Origin: Tsuneonella aeria | GTDB taxonomy: Bacteria; Pseudomonadota; Alphaproteobacteria; Sphingomonadales; Sphingomonadaceae | DNA: 64,000 nt | Reading direction: 5' to 3' | NCBI RefSeq assembly: GCF_009827495.1 | Contig: NZ_WTZA01000001.1 | Location: 186,001 to 250,000, forward strand | In this document: positions 18,605 to 27,762 of the stretch, piece after piece | How positions within the stretch are numbered: the stretch's first letter is position 1 | Layout: every line of letters starts with the position of its first letter | Made by a program: the position numbers and the translations under genes | Notes under the pieces: model-generated | What the model saw: only the letters and a program-made list of their open reading frames with translations | Databases searched by the model: none | What the model was told of the DNA's origin: nothing

Positions 18605-19720
18605 ATGTCCACCACCGAAATCGATTTCTACCAGGTGCTCGGCGTAAGCCGCGATGCCGATGGCGCGACGATCAAGTCCGCCTATCGCCGGCTTGCCATG
18701 CAATACCATCCGGACCGCAATGCCGGGTGCAAGGAGAACGAGGACAAGTTCAAGGCCGTGTCCGCGGCCTACGAATGCCTGAAGGATCCGCAGAAGCGCG
18801 CCGCGTACGACCGGTTCGGCCATGCCGCGTTCCAGCAGGGCATGGGCGGTGGCCAACCGGGCGCCGACTTCGGCGACATCGGCGACATATTCGAAACGAT
18901 CTTCGGCAGCGCGTTCGGCGGCGGCGGACGCGGTCCGGCACGGCGCGGCGCGGACTTGCGCTACGACATGGAGATCACGCTCGACGCGGCATTCCATGGG
19001 GAACACCGCGAGATCTCCATCGAAGTCAGCCAATCGTGCGACACCTGCCACGGGTCCGGCGCCACGCCGGGAACCGACGTGCGACGCTGCAACTTGTGCG
19101 GCGGCCACGGCAAGGTGCGGGCCAAGCAGGGGTTCTTCGTGGTCGAGCGGCCGTGCCCGAGCTGTCACGGGCGGGGCGAAGTCGTCGAGGAGCCGTGCCG
19201 GTCATGCAGCGGCGAAGGCCGCGTGGACCGGCCGCAGGTGCTGGACGTCGAAATCCCGCCGGGGGTCGATACCGGCACCCGCATCCGCCTGTCCGGCAAA
19301 GGGGAAGCGGGCCCGCGCGGCGCGCCCCCGGGCGACCTGTACATATTCGTCCACGTGCGTCCGCACCCGGTGTTCGAACGCGAAGGCACCACGCTGGCCA
19401 CGCGCGTCCCGATCAGCTTCACGATGGCGGCGCTGGGCGACACGATCGAGATCCCCGATCTTGGCGGCGAGAGTCATTCGGTGTCGATCCCGGCCGGCAT
19501 CCAGTCGGGCAAGCAGCTCCGCGTGCGCGGTGGCGGCATGCCCGTGCTTCAGGGTCGCGGGCGCGGGGACCTTGTGGTCGAGATCGTCGTGGAAACGCCG
19601 ACCAGGCTCAGCCGCGCGCAGCGCGACCTGCTGCAGCAATTTCGCGACACGGAGACCGGGGACGAGTGCCCGGAGAGCCGCGGATTCTTCAACAAGTTGA
19701 AGAGCGCATTCGGCGGTTAG
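18605..19720 (+). CDS. dnaJ: Chaperone protein DnaJ (Hsp40)
   Basis: DnaK co-chaperone of 371 residues. The J-domain is N-terminal with HPD at 35-37. A Gly/Phe-rich linker (about 75-115) is followed by four zinc-finger repeats: CDTCHGSG, CNLCGGHG, CPSCHGRG and CRSCSGEG. The two beta-barrel substrate-binding domains follow, ending in FFNKLKSAFGG. The start at ATG 18605 gives the normal J-domain N-terminus; the frame continuing upstream to 18560 falls in the dnaK-dnaJ gap. A full zinc-finger set marks it as true DnaJ rather than CbpA. Confidence 0.97.
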   Translation: MSTTEIDFYQVLGVSRDADGATIKSAYRRLAMQYHPDRNAGCKENEDKFKAVSAAYECLKDPQKRAAYDRFGHAAFQQGMGGGQPGADFGDIGDIFETIFGSAFGGGGRGPARRGADLRYDMEITLDAAFHGEHREISIEVSQSCDTCHGSGATPGTDVRRCNLCGGHGKVRAKQGFFVVERPCPSCHGRGEVVEEPCRSCSGEGRVDRPQVLDVEIPPGVDTGTRIRLSGKGEAGPRGAPPGDLYIFVHVRPHPVFEREGTTLATRVPISFTMAALGDTIEIPDLGGESHSVSIPAGIQSGKQLRVRGGGMPVLQGRGRGDLVVEIVVETPTRLSRAQRDLLQQFRDTETGDECPESRGFFNKLKSAFGG

Positions 19721-19747
19721 GGAACGTTTCGTCGGCTGGCGCGGCCG

Positions 19748-22054
19748 TCACTTTCCCAGAATCTCCTGCCGGATGCCGTCGACCAGCGAACCATCCGCCG
19801 TCAGCCGCCCGTCCTCTTCCTCGAGGATCGCGAGGAAGGCGCGGCGCTTGAAGGCGGCAAGGGCGCCTTCGTCGAATCCTTCGACGGTGGAGGCTACCAG
19901 GTCGATCATCCGTTCTGCGCCGTGCAGCCGGCCCCACAGATAGTCGTTCTCGCGATAGGCGCGGCTGAAGAAGGCGCCGAAGTTGTAGAATTCGGTCCCC
20001 CGCAGCGTCGCGCTGGTCCCGCCCGCGCGGATGGAGCGCGCGTCTTCCGGGCTGATCCGGTCGACTTTCACCGCGTCGAACTCCGTCAGCCCTTCGTTCT
20101 GCACCAGCGGCAGCGTCGCCGCGTCGTAGAACGGGAAGCCGAGGTAGGCGAGCAGCACCCGCCGGCGGAGCCCGCGCGGCATCGCCTCCAGCGCCTCGGC
20201 CAGCATCCGTTCTGCCTCCACATCGACTTCGGGAAGCAGGCGCCGCTCGGCCAGCGCATCGAGCACGGCGCCCGGGTCTTCCATTACGCGGCCGGCCATG
20301 ACGGCGAAGTCATCACCCAGCCGGGCACCGCTTTCCTCGTCGAAGTAGAGCGCGAGGATCGCGTAGATCGCCTCGCGCGCATCGTCGAGCGCGTGATCGG
20401 GGATATCGGGATCGGCCTCCCATTCGCGCGAAAGACGCCGGGCGATCAGCCGAAGGCGGCGCACGCGAAAGGCAAGGTCGTGGGCACGCAGGAACGCCAC
20501 GGCGTCATCGCTCAGGCCACCATTGCTTCCCGCCAGCGAGAACAGTCCGCGATCGTCGAGTTCCCGCCGGAGCCGCAGGGCAACAGGGGCCGGCCCCTGC
20601 GCCATCAACCCCGGCGCGGAATCGGCCACGATCCGCGCGAGCGTGTCGACGATGCCTGCGACCTTCGCCTGTGCGTAGGGTTGAAAGGCATAACCGGCGC
20701 TGCTGGCCGCGGCTTCTTGCGCCTTGCGCCGCCAGTTCGCCAGCCGGCGCGGGGTCGGCTTGTCGAGGAACAGGGTGAGGCCGAACAGCTTCTCGACCGT
20801 CGCCTCGACCTCCGGCCGCAACGCCGCGACGATGCGCGCCAGACGCACTGCGTCGTGGGACTGGCGCTCCAGCGCGTCGAGGTTGTCGCGAATGGGCTGT
20901 TCGCGCGGAATGCTCGACAGAGAGCCGACAATCGCCTCGAAGAAGCCGACGGGCTGGCTGCGCGCATGGTCCGCGCTGCCGAACCGGTCAGGCCGGGGGT
21001 CGATATAGACGAACCGCCGGTCCACCTCCCGCTGCGCCGGGCGCGCGGGCAGCGCGGCGCGGGCAGCCGCGAACGGCGCGTTGATGAGAACCGATCCATC
21101 GATCAGCGAGACATGCTCGGCCCCGCCCTGGCGCATGTGCACCGGCATGATCCGTTCCAGGAACGTCGTGCGGCCGCTCCATGGCCGGCCGCTTTCCGCC
21201 GCCAGCTGGTCGATCTCGGCGAGGCGCAGGGGCGGGAATGCACCCGGGAAGCTGGCGGTGGCACGTGCGGCCAGCGTCAGCTCCAGCGGTTCGGCCAGGC
21301 TCTCGCCGCCATGGGGCGGGGCCTTGCTGCGGAAGGTGATCGGCAGGCGGTGCTCGCTCTCCTCCACGGTCGGCGGGCTGTTGAGCCGCAGCAGCGAAAG
21401 GTAACCGCGAAAGTCCGTCGCGGTCACCATCAGGTCGAGCGGATGGCCCGCCGGCAACAGCGGCGCCTCCGCCGATCCCCGGCCCACCGCTTGCAGCGCG
21501 TCGAGCAGGAGCCGCGCAAACCCCACGCCGGAAAACGGCGGTTCGAACCAGCGCCCGCGCACGAGGTGGGACACCTTGCTGCGGACTTCGGCGCGGGTTT
21601 CTGGCGCGACGCTTTCGCTGACGACGTTGCCTGGCCGGCGCAGCAGCCACCACACCAGCGGCATGGCCCATAGCTTCGCCGCCCGGGACCATGGGCGCGC
21701 GCGGGGATCGAGCAGCCGGTCGACGTCGGCGTTGGCCAGCCACAGTTCCGTGAGCGGCTCCAGGCTGTGCCCGGAATGGATTGCCTGGGCCAGGAACACC
21801 GCATTGATGCCGCCCGCGCTGGCCCCGGTGACGATATCGGGCAGCACGCGCAGGCGCAGGTCATGATGCGCGTGAATATGCGCCAGAACATCGTGATAAA
21901 CGTCGCGCACGCCGCCAGTTCGCGCGCCGGTGCTGTGAAAGTCGCGGCTGGCGCGGGCGAGGTGCCAGACCTCCTTGGTCACCCCGTGCATGTACACCGC
22001 CAGGCTCACGCCGCCGTAGCAGACCAGGGCGATGCGAAGTTCCTTCTGACGCAT
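19748..22054 (-). CDS. Patatin-like phospholipase with long C-terminal domain
   Basis: Patatin-family lipid acyl hydrolase of 768 residues, much longer than a simple patatin domain. The N-terminal domain has the oxyanion-hole strand LVCYGGVSLAVYMHG (about 11-24), the nucleophile elbow GASAGG with Ser 79, and the catalytic Asp in LIDGSVLINAPF. The remaining half or more is mostly helical and probably corresponds to the DUF3376-type extension found in large bacterial patatins. No signal peptide is obvious, so a cytoplasmic or membrane-associated role is likely. Convergent with dnaJ (27-base gap) and divergent from the GFA gene. The substrate is unknown. Confidence 0.85.
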   Translation of the reverse strand: MRQKELRIALVCYGGVSLAVYMHGVTKEVWHLARASRDFHSTGARTGGVRDVYHDVLAHIHAHHDLRLRVLPDIVTGASAGGINAVFLAQAIHSGHSLEPLTELWLANADVDRLLDPRARPWSRAAKLWAMPLVWWLLRRPGNVVSESVAPETRAEVRSKVSHLVRGRWFEPPFSGVGFARLLLDALQAVGRGSAEAPLLPAGHPLDLMVTATDFRGYLSLLRLNSPPTVEESEHRLPITFRSKAPPHGGESLAEPLELTLAARATASFPGAFPPLRLAEIDQLAAESGRPWSGRTTFLERIMPVHMRQGGAEHVSLIDGSVLINAPFAAARAALPARPAQREVDRRFVYIDPRPDRFGSADHARSQPVGFFEAIVGSLSSIPREQPIRDNLDALERQSHDAVRLARIVAALRPEVEATVEKLFGLTLFLDKPTPRRLANWRRKAQEAAASSAGYAFQPYAQAKVAGIVDTLARIVADSAPGLMAQGPAPVALRLRRELDDRGLFSLAGSNGGLSDDAVAFLRAHDLAFRVRRLRLIARRLSREWEADPDIPDHALDDAREAIYAILALYFDEESGARLGDDFAVMAGRVMEDPGAVLDALAERRLLPEVDVEAERMLAEALEAMPRGLRRRVLLAYLGFPFYDAATLPLVQNEGLTEFDAVKVDRISPEDARSIRAGGTSATLRGTEFYNFGAFFSRAYRENDYLWGRLHGAERMIDLVASTVEGFDEGALAAFKRRAFLAILEEEDGRLTADGSLVDGIRQEILGK

Positions 22055-22146
22055 GGCTGCGTGTGTGGCAGCTTGATCGTTCCATTGCCACCCGCCGAAT
22101 TGCGGCTTGCCGCGCGCGATTGTTCCACTAATGTTCCGTCACGATC

Positions 22147-22557
22147 ATGGAGGTGGGTATGCTGGCTGGAAGTTGCTGCTGCGGCACGGTTCGTTTCGAA
22201 GTTTCCCAGTCTCCCACCATGATGGGGACGTGCCATTGCACCCGCTGCCGCAAGGTGGGCGCCAGCACCTTCGTGTTTGTCGATCGGGCCGCGTTCGAAC
22301 TGGTCGCGGGGCAGCCTGCGCTTGCGACGTACCAGCCGGAAGACGGGTACAAGTACGCGCGGGACTTCTGCAGCCGCTGCGGGACCGCGCTTGGCGAAAT
22401 CAGCGGCGATGGGGACAGTTTCCCCATACCGGCGAACTGCTTCGACGATCCGCTTGATCTGGCGGTCAAGTTCCACGAATTCGTGGCCGAGAAACCGGGA
22501 TGGCTGCCGATCTGCGACGACGCGCGCCAATTCGCGGGCCATCCCCACAAGGATTGA
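22147..22557 (+). CDS. GFA/CENP-V family zinc protein
   Basis: Small cysteine-rich protein of 136 residues from the GFA (glutathione-dependent formaldehyde-activating-like) family. Zinc ligands are visible in GSCCCGTVRF, GTCHCTRCRK and FCSRCGTALGE. Many members are not shown to act on formaldehyde, so the general family name is safer. ATG 22147 is used; a second ATG at 22159 (MLAGSC) is also possible and closer to the usual N-terminus. radA starts five bases after its stop, so the two are probably co-transcribed. Confidence 0.85.
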   Translation: MEVGMLAGSCCCGTVRFEVSQSPTMMGTCHCTRCRKVGASTFVFVDRAAFELVAGQPALATYQPEDGYKYARDFCSRCGTALGEISGDGDSFPIPANCFDDPLDLAVKFHEFVAEKPGWLPICDDARQFAGHPHKD

Positions 22558-22562
22558 AATCG

Positions 22563-23930
22563 ATGGTGAAGACCAAGCGCCGCTACGTCTGCCAGGCCTG
22601 CGGTTCGGTCTCGAGCCGCTGGCAGGGACAGTGCGCCGATTGCGCCGAATGGAACACGCTGGCCGAGGACGCGCCGGCGACCGTGTTTTCGATGAGGCAC
22701 GACTTGTCGAGCGGGGGCCGGGCGATCGCGTTCGAAGCGCTGGATGCACCGTCGGAGCCACTGGTGCGCCTGCCGACCGGTCTCGCGGAATTCGACCGCG
22801 CGCTGGGCGGGGGCCTGGTCCCGGGCAGTGCCGTGCTGATGGGCGGCGACCCTGGCATCGGCAAGTCCACGCTCCTGCTCCAGTCCGCCGGCGCTGTGGC
22901 GAAGCGGGGCCTCGGCGTTGTGTACGTCAGTGGCGAGGAAGCGGCCGGTCAGGTGCGGATGCGCGCCGGACGGCTGGGCCTTTCCGACGCGCCCATCCGC
23001 CTCGCGTCTGCCACCGGGGTGCGCGATATCATCACCACGCTGTCGCAAGGCCAGCCCCCCGCGTTGCTGGTCATCGATTCCATCCAGACCATGCATTCCG
23101 ACACCATCGAAGGCGCGCCGGGAACCGTCAGCCAGGTGCGCGGATGCGCGTTCGAGCTGATCCGTTACGCCAAGGAAAACGGCGTGGCTCTGGTGCTGGT
23201 GGGGCACGTCACCAAGGACGGCACCATCGCCGGCCCCCGCGTGCTGGAACACATGGTCGATGTGGTGATGAGCTTCGAAGGGGAGCGCAGCCACCAGTAC
23301 CGCATATTGCGCGCGCTCAAGAACCGTTTCGGCGCGGTGGACGAGATCGGCGTGTTCGCCATGGAGGGCGCCGGGCTGGCCGAAGTGGGCAACCCTTCGC
23401 TCCTGTTCCTTTCAGGCCGGACCGAGCCTCTGGCGGGCAGCGCGGTGTTTCCCGCGCTGGAGGGGACGCGTCCCGTGCTGGTGGAAATCCAGGCGCTGAT
23501 CGTGCGGCTGCAATCGGGCGCCACGCCGCGCCGCGCGGTGGTGGGGTGGGATTCGGGCCGCCTCGCGATGCTGCTTGCGGTGCTGGAATCGCGCTGCGGG
23601 CTGAATTTTTCCTCGGCCGAAGTTTATCTCAACGTGGCCGGCGGATACCGTCTTTCCGACCCGGCTGCCGATGTCGCCGTTGCGGCGGCGCTGGTTTCCG
23701 CGCTGGCGGACAAGCCGCTGGAAACGCACGCGGTATGGTTCGGCGAAGTGTCGCTGGCAGGCGAAATCCGGCAGGTCGCGCACGCGGGGCTGCGCCTGCG
23801 CGAAGCGGCGAAGCTTGGATTTGCTTCGGGCTACGGCCCCGCCGAGGTGGACACTGGTTCATCCGGACTTAACTATCGCGGGCTAGGCCGGCTCTCCAAT
23901 CTCGTTGACCAGGTTGTGGCTCAGGCATAA
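22563..23930 (+). CDS. radA: DNA repair protein RadA
   Basis: RecA-like ATPase of 455 residues that processes recombination intermediates and promotes branch migration. It has an N-terminal zinc finger (CQACG ... CADCAEWNTL), Walker A GGDPGIGKST at about residues 97-106, Walker B in ALLVIDSIQT, the RadA-specific KNRFG motif (ALKNRFGAVDEIGVF), and a C-terminal Lon-protease-like domain (about 290-455). The start at ATG 22563 places the zinc finger correctly; the longer frame upstream overlaps the GFA gene. cvpA follows after 16 bases. Confidence 0.96.
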   Translation: MVKTKRRYVCQACGSVSSRWQGQCADCAEWNTLAEDAPATVFSMRHDLSSGGRAIAFEALDAPSEPLVRLPTGLAEFDRALGGGLVPGSAVLMGGDPGIGKSTLLLQSAGAVAKRGLGVVYVSGEEAAGQVRMRAGRLGLSDAPIRLASATGVRDIITTLSQGQPPALLVIDSIQTMHSDTIEGAPGTVSQVRGCAFELIRYAKENGVALVLVGHVTKDGTIAGPRVLEHMVDVVMSFEGERSHQYRILRALKNRFGAVDEIGVFAMEGAGLAEVGNPSLLFLSGRTEPLAGSAVFPALEGTRPVLVEIQALIVRLQSGATPRRAVVGWDSGRLAMLLAVLESRCGLNFSSAEVYLNVAGGYRLSDPAADVAVAAALVSALADKPLETHAVWFGEVSLAGEIRQVAHAGLRLREAAKLGFASGYGPAEVDTGSSGLNYRGLGRLSNLVDQVVAQA

Positions 23931-23946
23931 TTGCACGCAAGATCGC

Positions 23947-24480
23947 ATGACGGGCTTCGACATCATCGTACTCATTGTCGTCGGGATAGCGGCGGCCGGC
24001 GGTTTCATGCGCGGCTTCGTGCAGGAAGCGCTGTCGCTGGCGGCATGGGCCCTGGCGATCCTTGCCATCCATTACTTGCACACGCCGCTCTACGACTGGC
24101 TGGTCGGGCAGATCGGCAATCCAACCGGCGCGGCGATCCTCGCGTTCGCGCTGCTTTTGCTCATCCCCTATGCCGGCATGAAGCTGATCGCGGGGCGCCT
24201 GGGGGAAACGACACGGACATCGCTGCTCGGCCCGATCGACCGGGTGCTGGGCTTCGGCCTCGGCGCGATCAAGGGCGCCGTCGTGGTGACATGCGGCTTT
24301 GCCCTGCTGGTGCTGGGATACGATGCGGCATGGGGTATCGGCGGCCGGCCCGACTGGATCACCCAGGCGCGGACCTACACGCTCGTCAACGCCAGCGCCG
24401 ATGCGCTGGTGCAGATGATCGAGGAGCGGAATTCGGCGGCCGAATCGCAGGATGCGGCCATCCGTGACTTCGGCCCATGA
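23947..24480 (+). CDS. cvpA: CvpA family membrane protein
   Basis: Inner-membrane protein of 177 residues. Four hydrophobic segments are visible at about 5-20, 30-46, 60-78 and 100-122, with the CvpA hallmark AAGGFMRGFVQEALSLAAW near the N-terminus. CvpA is named for colicin V production in E. coli and lies beside purF there; its wider role in envelope stress is only partly known. Here it follows radA and overlaps the Fe/S scaffold gene by four bases (ATGA). Confidence 0.88.
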   Translation: MTGFDIIVLIVVGIAAAGGFMRGFVQEALSLAAWALAILAIHYLHTPLYDWLVGQIGNPTGAAILAFALLLLIPYAGMKLIAGRLGETTRTSLLGPIDRVLGFGLGAIKGAVVVTCGFALLVLGYDAAWGIGGRPDWITQARTYTLVNASADALVQMIEERNSAAESQDAAIRDFGP

Positions 24481-24917
24481 CGGCCGGCGCCGGCGGAGCG
24501 CTCTATACCCCTGAATTGCTGGCGCTGGCGGTCTCCTTGGGAAAGGTGCCGCTGCGCACCGACCTGCCGCTGCGCGGTGACGCACGCTCGGCCACGTGCG
24601 GCAGCACGGTCACGGTCGGCTGTGCAGTGGATGGGGACGGCCGGATAGAGCACGTCGGCGTGCAGGCGGCTTCCTGCGCGGTCGGCCAGGCGGCGACGGC
24701 GCTGTTCGTCCAGGGCGCGATGGGCCTGGACCGTGCGGCGATCGCAGGGGCTCGGGATGAACTGGCCGCATGGCTGGCCGGGACCGGACCCGCGCCGCGG
24801 TGGCCGGGCATCGACGCGCTGGACCGGGCGCGCGCCTATCCCGCCCGTCACGGTGCGATAATGCTGGCGTGGAATGCCGCTCTCGCCGCGCTTCCAAAGG
24901 ACCAGGTGGATCGCTAG
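24477..24917 (+). CDS. SufU/IscU-like iron-sulphur scaffold, third Cys missing
   Basis: Protein of 146 residues related to NifU-N/IscU/SufU scaffolds. Cysteines at 41 (ATCGST) and 67 (ASCAVG) match two cluster-binding positions; another lies at 49. In the C-terminal part, where SufU proteins have a Cys in an R-x-K-C-A-x-L-A-W context, this protein reads RHGAIMLAW, so the third ligand Cys appears to be Ala. It may therefore be a divergent scaffold, a carrier or a non-cluster paralogue. It overlaps cvpA by four bases, and the GTG/ATG region of the MHS transporter follows at once. Confidence 0.75.
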   Translation: MTAGAGGALYTPELLALAVSLGKVPLRTDLPLRGDARSATCGSTVTVGCAVDGDGRIEHVGVQAASCAVGQAATALFVQGAMGLDRAAIAGARDELAAWLAGTGPAPRWPGIDALDRARAYPARHGAIMLAWNAALAALPKDQVDR

Positions 24918-24952
24918 TGGAAGCGGCTCAAGGGCAGGGGAGCCGGGCCGTC

Positions 24953-26632
24953 ATGAACGCCACCACGATCGAAGGGGATGTGCCGCACGCCCCTAGCGCG
25001 AGCGACATCCGCCTGGTCATCGCCGCATCGTCCGCCGGCACGATCTTCGAATGGTATGATTTCTTCATCTACGGCACGCTCGCCGCGCTGATCGGCCAGG
25101 CGTTCTTTCCCGCTGGGAACGAAACGCTCCAGATATTGCTGGTATGGGCCGGCTTCGCCGTCGGCTTCGGCTTCCGGCCTTTGGGGGCGATCCTGTTCGG
25201 CTACCTCGGTGACCGGCTGGGCCGCAAGTACACGTTCCTCGTCACCGTGACGCTGATGGGCGTGGCGACCGCGGGCGTGGGCCTGGTGCCCAGTGCCGCG
25301 ACCATCGGCCTCGCGGCCCCGGCCATCGTGATCCTGTTCCGGATCATGCAGGGCCTGGCGCTGGGCGGAGAATACGGCGGGGCAGCGGTCTACGTGGCGG
25401 AACACGCACCGCCCGAAAAGCGCGGTTTCTATACCAGCTTCATCCAGGCCAGCGTGGTCGGCGGCTTCGTGTTGTCGATCCTGGTCGTACTCGTTTGCCG
25501 CGCGGTCATTCCCGCCGCCGAGTTCGAGGCATGGGGCTGGCGCGTTCCCTTTCTCCTCAGCCTGATCCTGCTCGCGATCAGCTTGTGGATGCGGCTCAAG
25601 CTGTCGGAAAGCCCGGTGTTCAAGGCGATGAAGGAATCGGGGGAAATGGCGCGCAATCCCTTCGTCGAAAGCTTTACCTACCCCGGCAACAAGAAGCGCA
25701 TATTCGTCGCCCTTTTCGGCATCACCGGCGTGCTCACGACGATCTGGTACACCGCGTTCTTTTCGGGGATGAGCTTCCTGCGCGGGCCGATGCGGGTCGA
25801 ACCGGGCATTGTCGAATGGGTCATGCTGGCCGCAGGCGTGATCTCGATGGGGCTCTACCTGGTGGTGGGCAAGTGGTCAGACCGGGTGGGCCGCAAGCGC
25901 CCGATCATCATCGGCGCGGCCGCGACTCTGGCCCTGATGTTCCCGATCTTCTGGGGCATCGGCGCGCTCGCCAATCCGGGCCTGGGGGCGAGCGCCCAGG
26001 CGGCACCGGTAGTCGTGCACGGGACGGACTGCACGTACGATCCCTTCGCCAGCAGGCAGGCGTCCGCGTGCGGGCGAATGCTCGCCGACCTGACGGCGCT
26101 CGGCATACATTACGAGGTCGATGCACGGCCGTGCGCGCCGACGGCGGAGTGCGCGGCGAATGCGATCACCGTCGGCGAACGGCTGCACGTCTATTCCGGG
26201 ATGGAGGACGACGCGCGCAAGGCCGCGCTGCAAGGCTGGCTGGAACAGGCGGGATATGATTTCACGCCTCAGTCGCCGCCCCTGGGTGCCCTCGTCGGCA
26301 TTGTCGCACTGCTGAGCGCGATGGGGCTGCTCTCGGCCTTGACCTACGGTTCGGTCGCGGCGCTGCTGGCCGAGATGTTTCCGCCGCAGATCCGCTACAG
26401 CTCGATGTCCATCCCGTACCATATCGGCGCCGGATACCTTGGCGGCTTTCTGCCGCTGATCGCTGCCTACATCGTGGCGACGACGGGAGATCCCTACGCC
26501 GGGTTGTGGTACACTTGGGTGGCCGTGGCGTTCGGCCTGGCGGTGGCATGGTGGGGCCTTGACGGCGGTCCCCCGCGCGATTTCATCATCCAGTCGGCCG
26601 AAGCCCCGCCCGTATCGCCGGCGCGCCCGTGA
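24953..26632 (+). CDS. MHS-family MFS transporter with long extramembrane insertion
   Basis: Major facilitator of the metabolite:H+ symporter (MHS/ProP-ShiA) group, 559 residues against a usual 430-450. EWYDFFIYGTLAA in TM1 and the GYLGDRLGRKYTF loop are diagnostic. About 90 extra residues lie near 352-442, between the late C-terminal helices, with four Cys (TDCTY, SACGR, RPCAP, AECAA) and no membrane segment. They may form a disulphide-linked periplasmic or cytoplasmic lobe. ATG 24953 follows AGGGGAG; an in-frame GTG at 24917, at the scaffold stop, is an alternative. The substrate is unknown. The stop overlaps alr by four bases. Confidence 0.85.
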   Translation: MNATTIEGDVPHAPSASDIRLVIAASSAGTIFEWYDFFIYGTLAALIGQAFFPAGNETLQILLVWAGFAVGFGFRPLGAILFGYLGDRLGRKYTFLVTVTLMGVATAGVGLVPSAATIGLAAPAIVILFRIMQGLALGGEYGGAAVYVAEHAPPEKRGFYTSFIQASVVGGFVLSILVVLVCRAVIPAAEFEAWGWRVPFLLSLILLAISLWMRLKLSESPVFKAMKESGEMARNPFVESFTYPGNKKRIFVALFGITGVLTTIWYTAFFSGMSFLRGPMRVEPGIVEWVMLAAGVISMGLYLVVGKWSDRVGRKRPIIIGAAATLALMFPIFWGIGALANPGLGASAQAAPVVVHGTDCTYDPFASRQASACGRMLADLTALGIHYEVDARPCAPTAECAANAITVGERLHVYSGMEDDARKAALQGWLEQAGYDFTPQSPPLGALVGIVALLSAMGLLSALTYGSVAALLAEMFPPQIRYSSMSIPYHIGAGYLGGFLPLIAAYIVATTGDPYAGLWYTWVAVAFGLAVAWWGLDGGPPRDFIIQSAEAPPVSPARP

Positions 26633-27669
26633 CCGACTTGCCGCCGCCGACCCTGCGGCTCGATCTCGATACGGCGGCGCTTGCGGGCAACTGGCGCGCG
26701 CTCGATCGGCTTTCCGGCGCGGCCACGGCGGGCGCTGCCGTGAAGGCAGACGCATATGGCCTGGGGGTGGATCGTACGGTGCCCGTTCTGGCCGCTGCGG
26801 GCGCCCGCGATTTCTTCGTCGCGCACTGGAGCGAAGTGCCCGCAGTCATCGCGCATGTCCCCGCCACGCAGGTATCCGTGTTGCATGGGCCGGCGAGCGA
26901 GGCGGACTGCGCATTTGCCCGGTCGACCGGCGTACGTCCCGTGCTGAACAGCGCGGAACAGGTGGCGCGATGGCGAAACACCGGCGGCGGTGCGTGCGAC
27001 GTGATGATCGACACCGGCATCAACCGCCTGGGCCTGCCGCATGGCGCCGCGGCCCTGGATGCGCTCGACGGCCTGGCGATCGACACGCTGCTCTCCCACC
27101 TCGCATCGGCCGACGAGGATTCAGCGCAGAACACCCGGCAACTCGAACGCTTCCGCGAAGCCTGCGCTCGCATCCCGGCGCGGCGCCGCAGCCTGGCTAA
27201 CAGCGCGGGTATCGCGCTCGGCGCCGCTTACGCATTCGACCTCACGCGGCCCGGCCTCGCGCTCTACGGCGGAATCCCGCGCGCCGATATGGCGGCCGTC
27301 ATCCGCCAGGTGGCCTATCCGCGCACGTCGATCCTGCAGGTCCGCCGCCTGGAGCCGGGCGACGCCGTTGGCTATAACGCCACGTTCGTCGCCGACGCAC
27401 CCATCCGCGCTGGCGTCGTCTCGCTTGGATATGCAGACGGCTTCCTGCGGTGCTGGGGCGCAAGGGGCGCGCTGGCGAACGAAGAGCGCCGCCTGCCGCT
27501 GCTCGGCAAGGTGTCGATGGACATGGTCATCGTGGACCTGTCGAACGCTCCCGAACTGCGCGAAGGCGACTGGCTGGACGTGCCCTACGCGCTGCCGGAG
27601 GCAGAGGCAGCGAGCGGCCTTTCGCAATACGAACTGCTCACCAGCCTCGGCCGCAGGTTTCGCCGCTGA
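26629..27669 (+). CDS. alr: Alanine racemase
   Basis: PLP enzyme of 346 residues interconverting L- and D-alanine for peptidoglycan. The PLP-binding Lys is residue 39 in AAVKADAYGLG and the catalytic Tyr is 249 in VGYNATF. SLGYADGF and GKVSMDM, from the C-terminal beta domain, are also typical. It starts with GTG 26629, overlapping the MHS transporter stop as GTGA, so expression depends on that operon. Length is slightly short of the family norm but both catalytic residues are present. Confidence 0.95.
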   Translation: MTDLPPPTLRLDLDTAALAGNWRALDRLSGAATAGAAVKADAYGLGVDRTVPVLAAAGARDFFVAHWSEVPAVIAHVPATQVSVLHGPASEADCAFARSTGVRPVLNSAEQVARWRNTGGGACDVMIDTGINRLGLPHGAAALDALDGLAIDTLLSHLASADEDSAQNTRQLERFREACARIPARRRSLANSAGIALGAAYAFDLTRPGLALYGGIPRADMAAVIRQVAYPRTSILQVRRLEPGDAVGYNATFVADAPIRAGVVSLGYADGFLRCWGARGALANEERRLPLLGKVSMDMVIVDLSNAPELREGDWLDVPYALPEAEAASGLSQYELLTSLGRRFRR

Positions 27670-27672
27670 TTT

Positions 27673-27714
27673 TGCTGCGCACAAAAATCCGCAGCATTTA
27701 TTGCGCTGCAATAA
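27673..27714 (+). promoter_or_regulatory. Two adjacent dyads upstream of phaR (candidate PhaR operator)
   Basis: Two inverted repeats lie side by side in the alr-phaR gap. TGCTGCG (27673-27679) pairs with CGCAGCA (27690-27696) around ten bases. TTATTGC (27698-27704) pairs with GCAATAA (27708-27714) around GCT. Both contain the TGC/GCA arms reported for PhaR binding sites in related bacteria, so autoregulation of phaR is plausible. The first dyad, followed by ATTTATT, could instead act as a terminator for alr. Confidence 0.45.
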
Positions 27715-27762
27715 CTGCGAATGCTAAGTCCGGGCCGAAGGCAGCAGAGCGGGAAGCATGGA

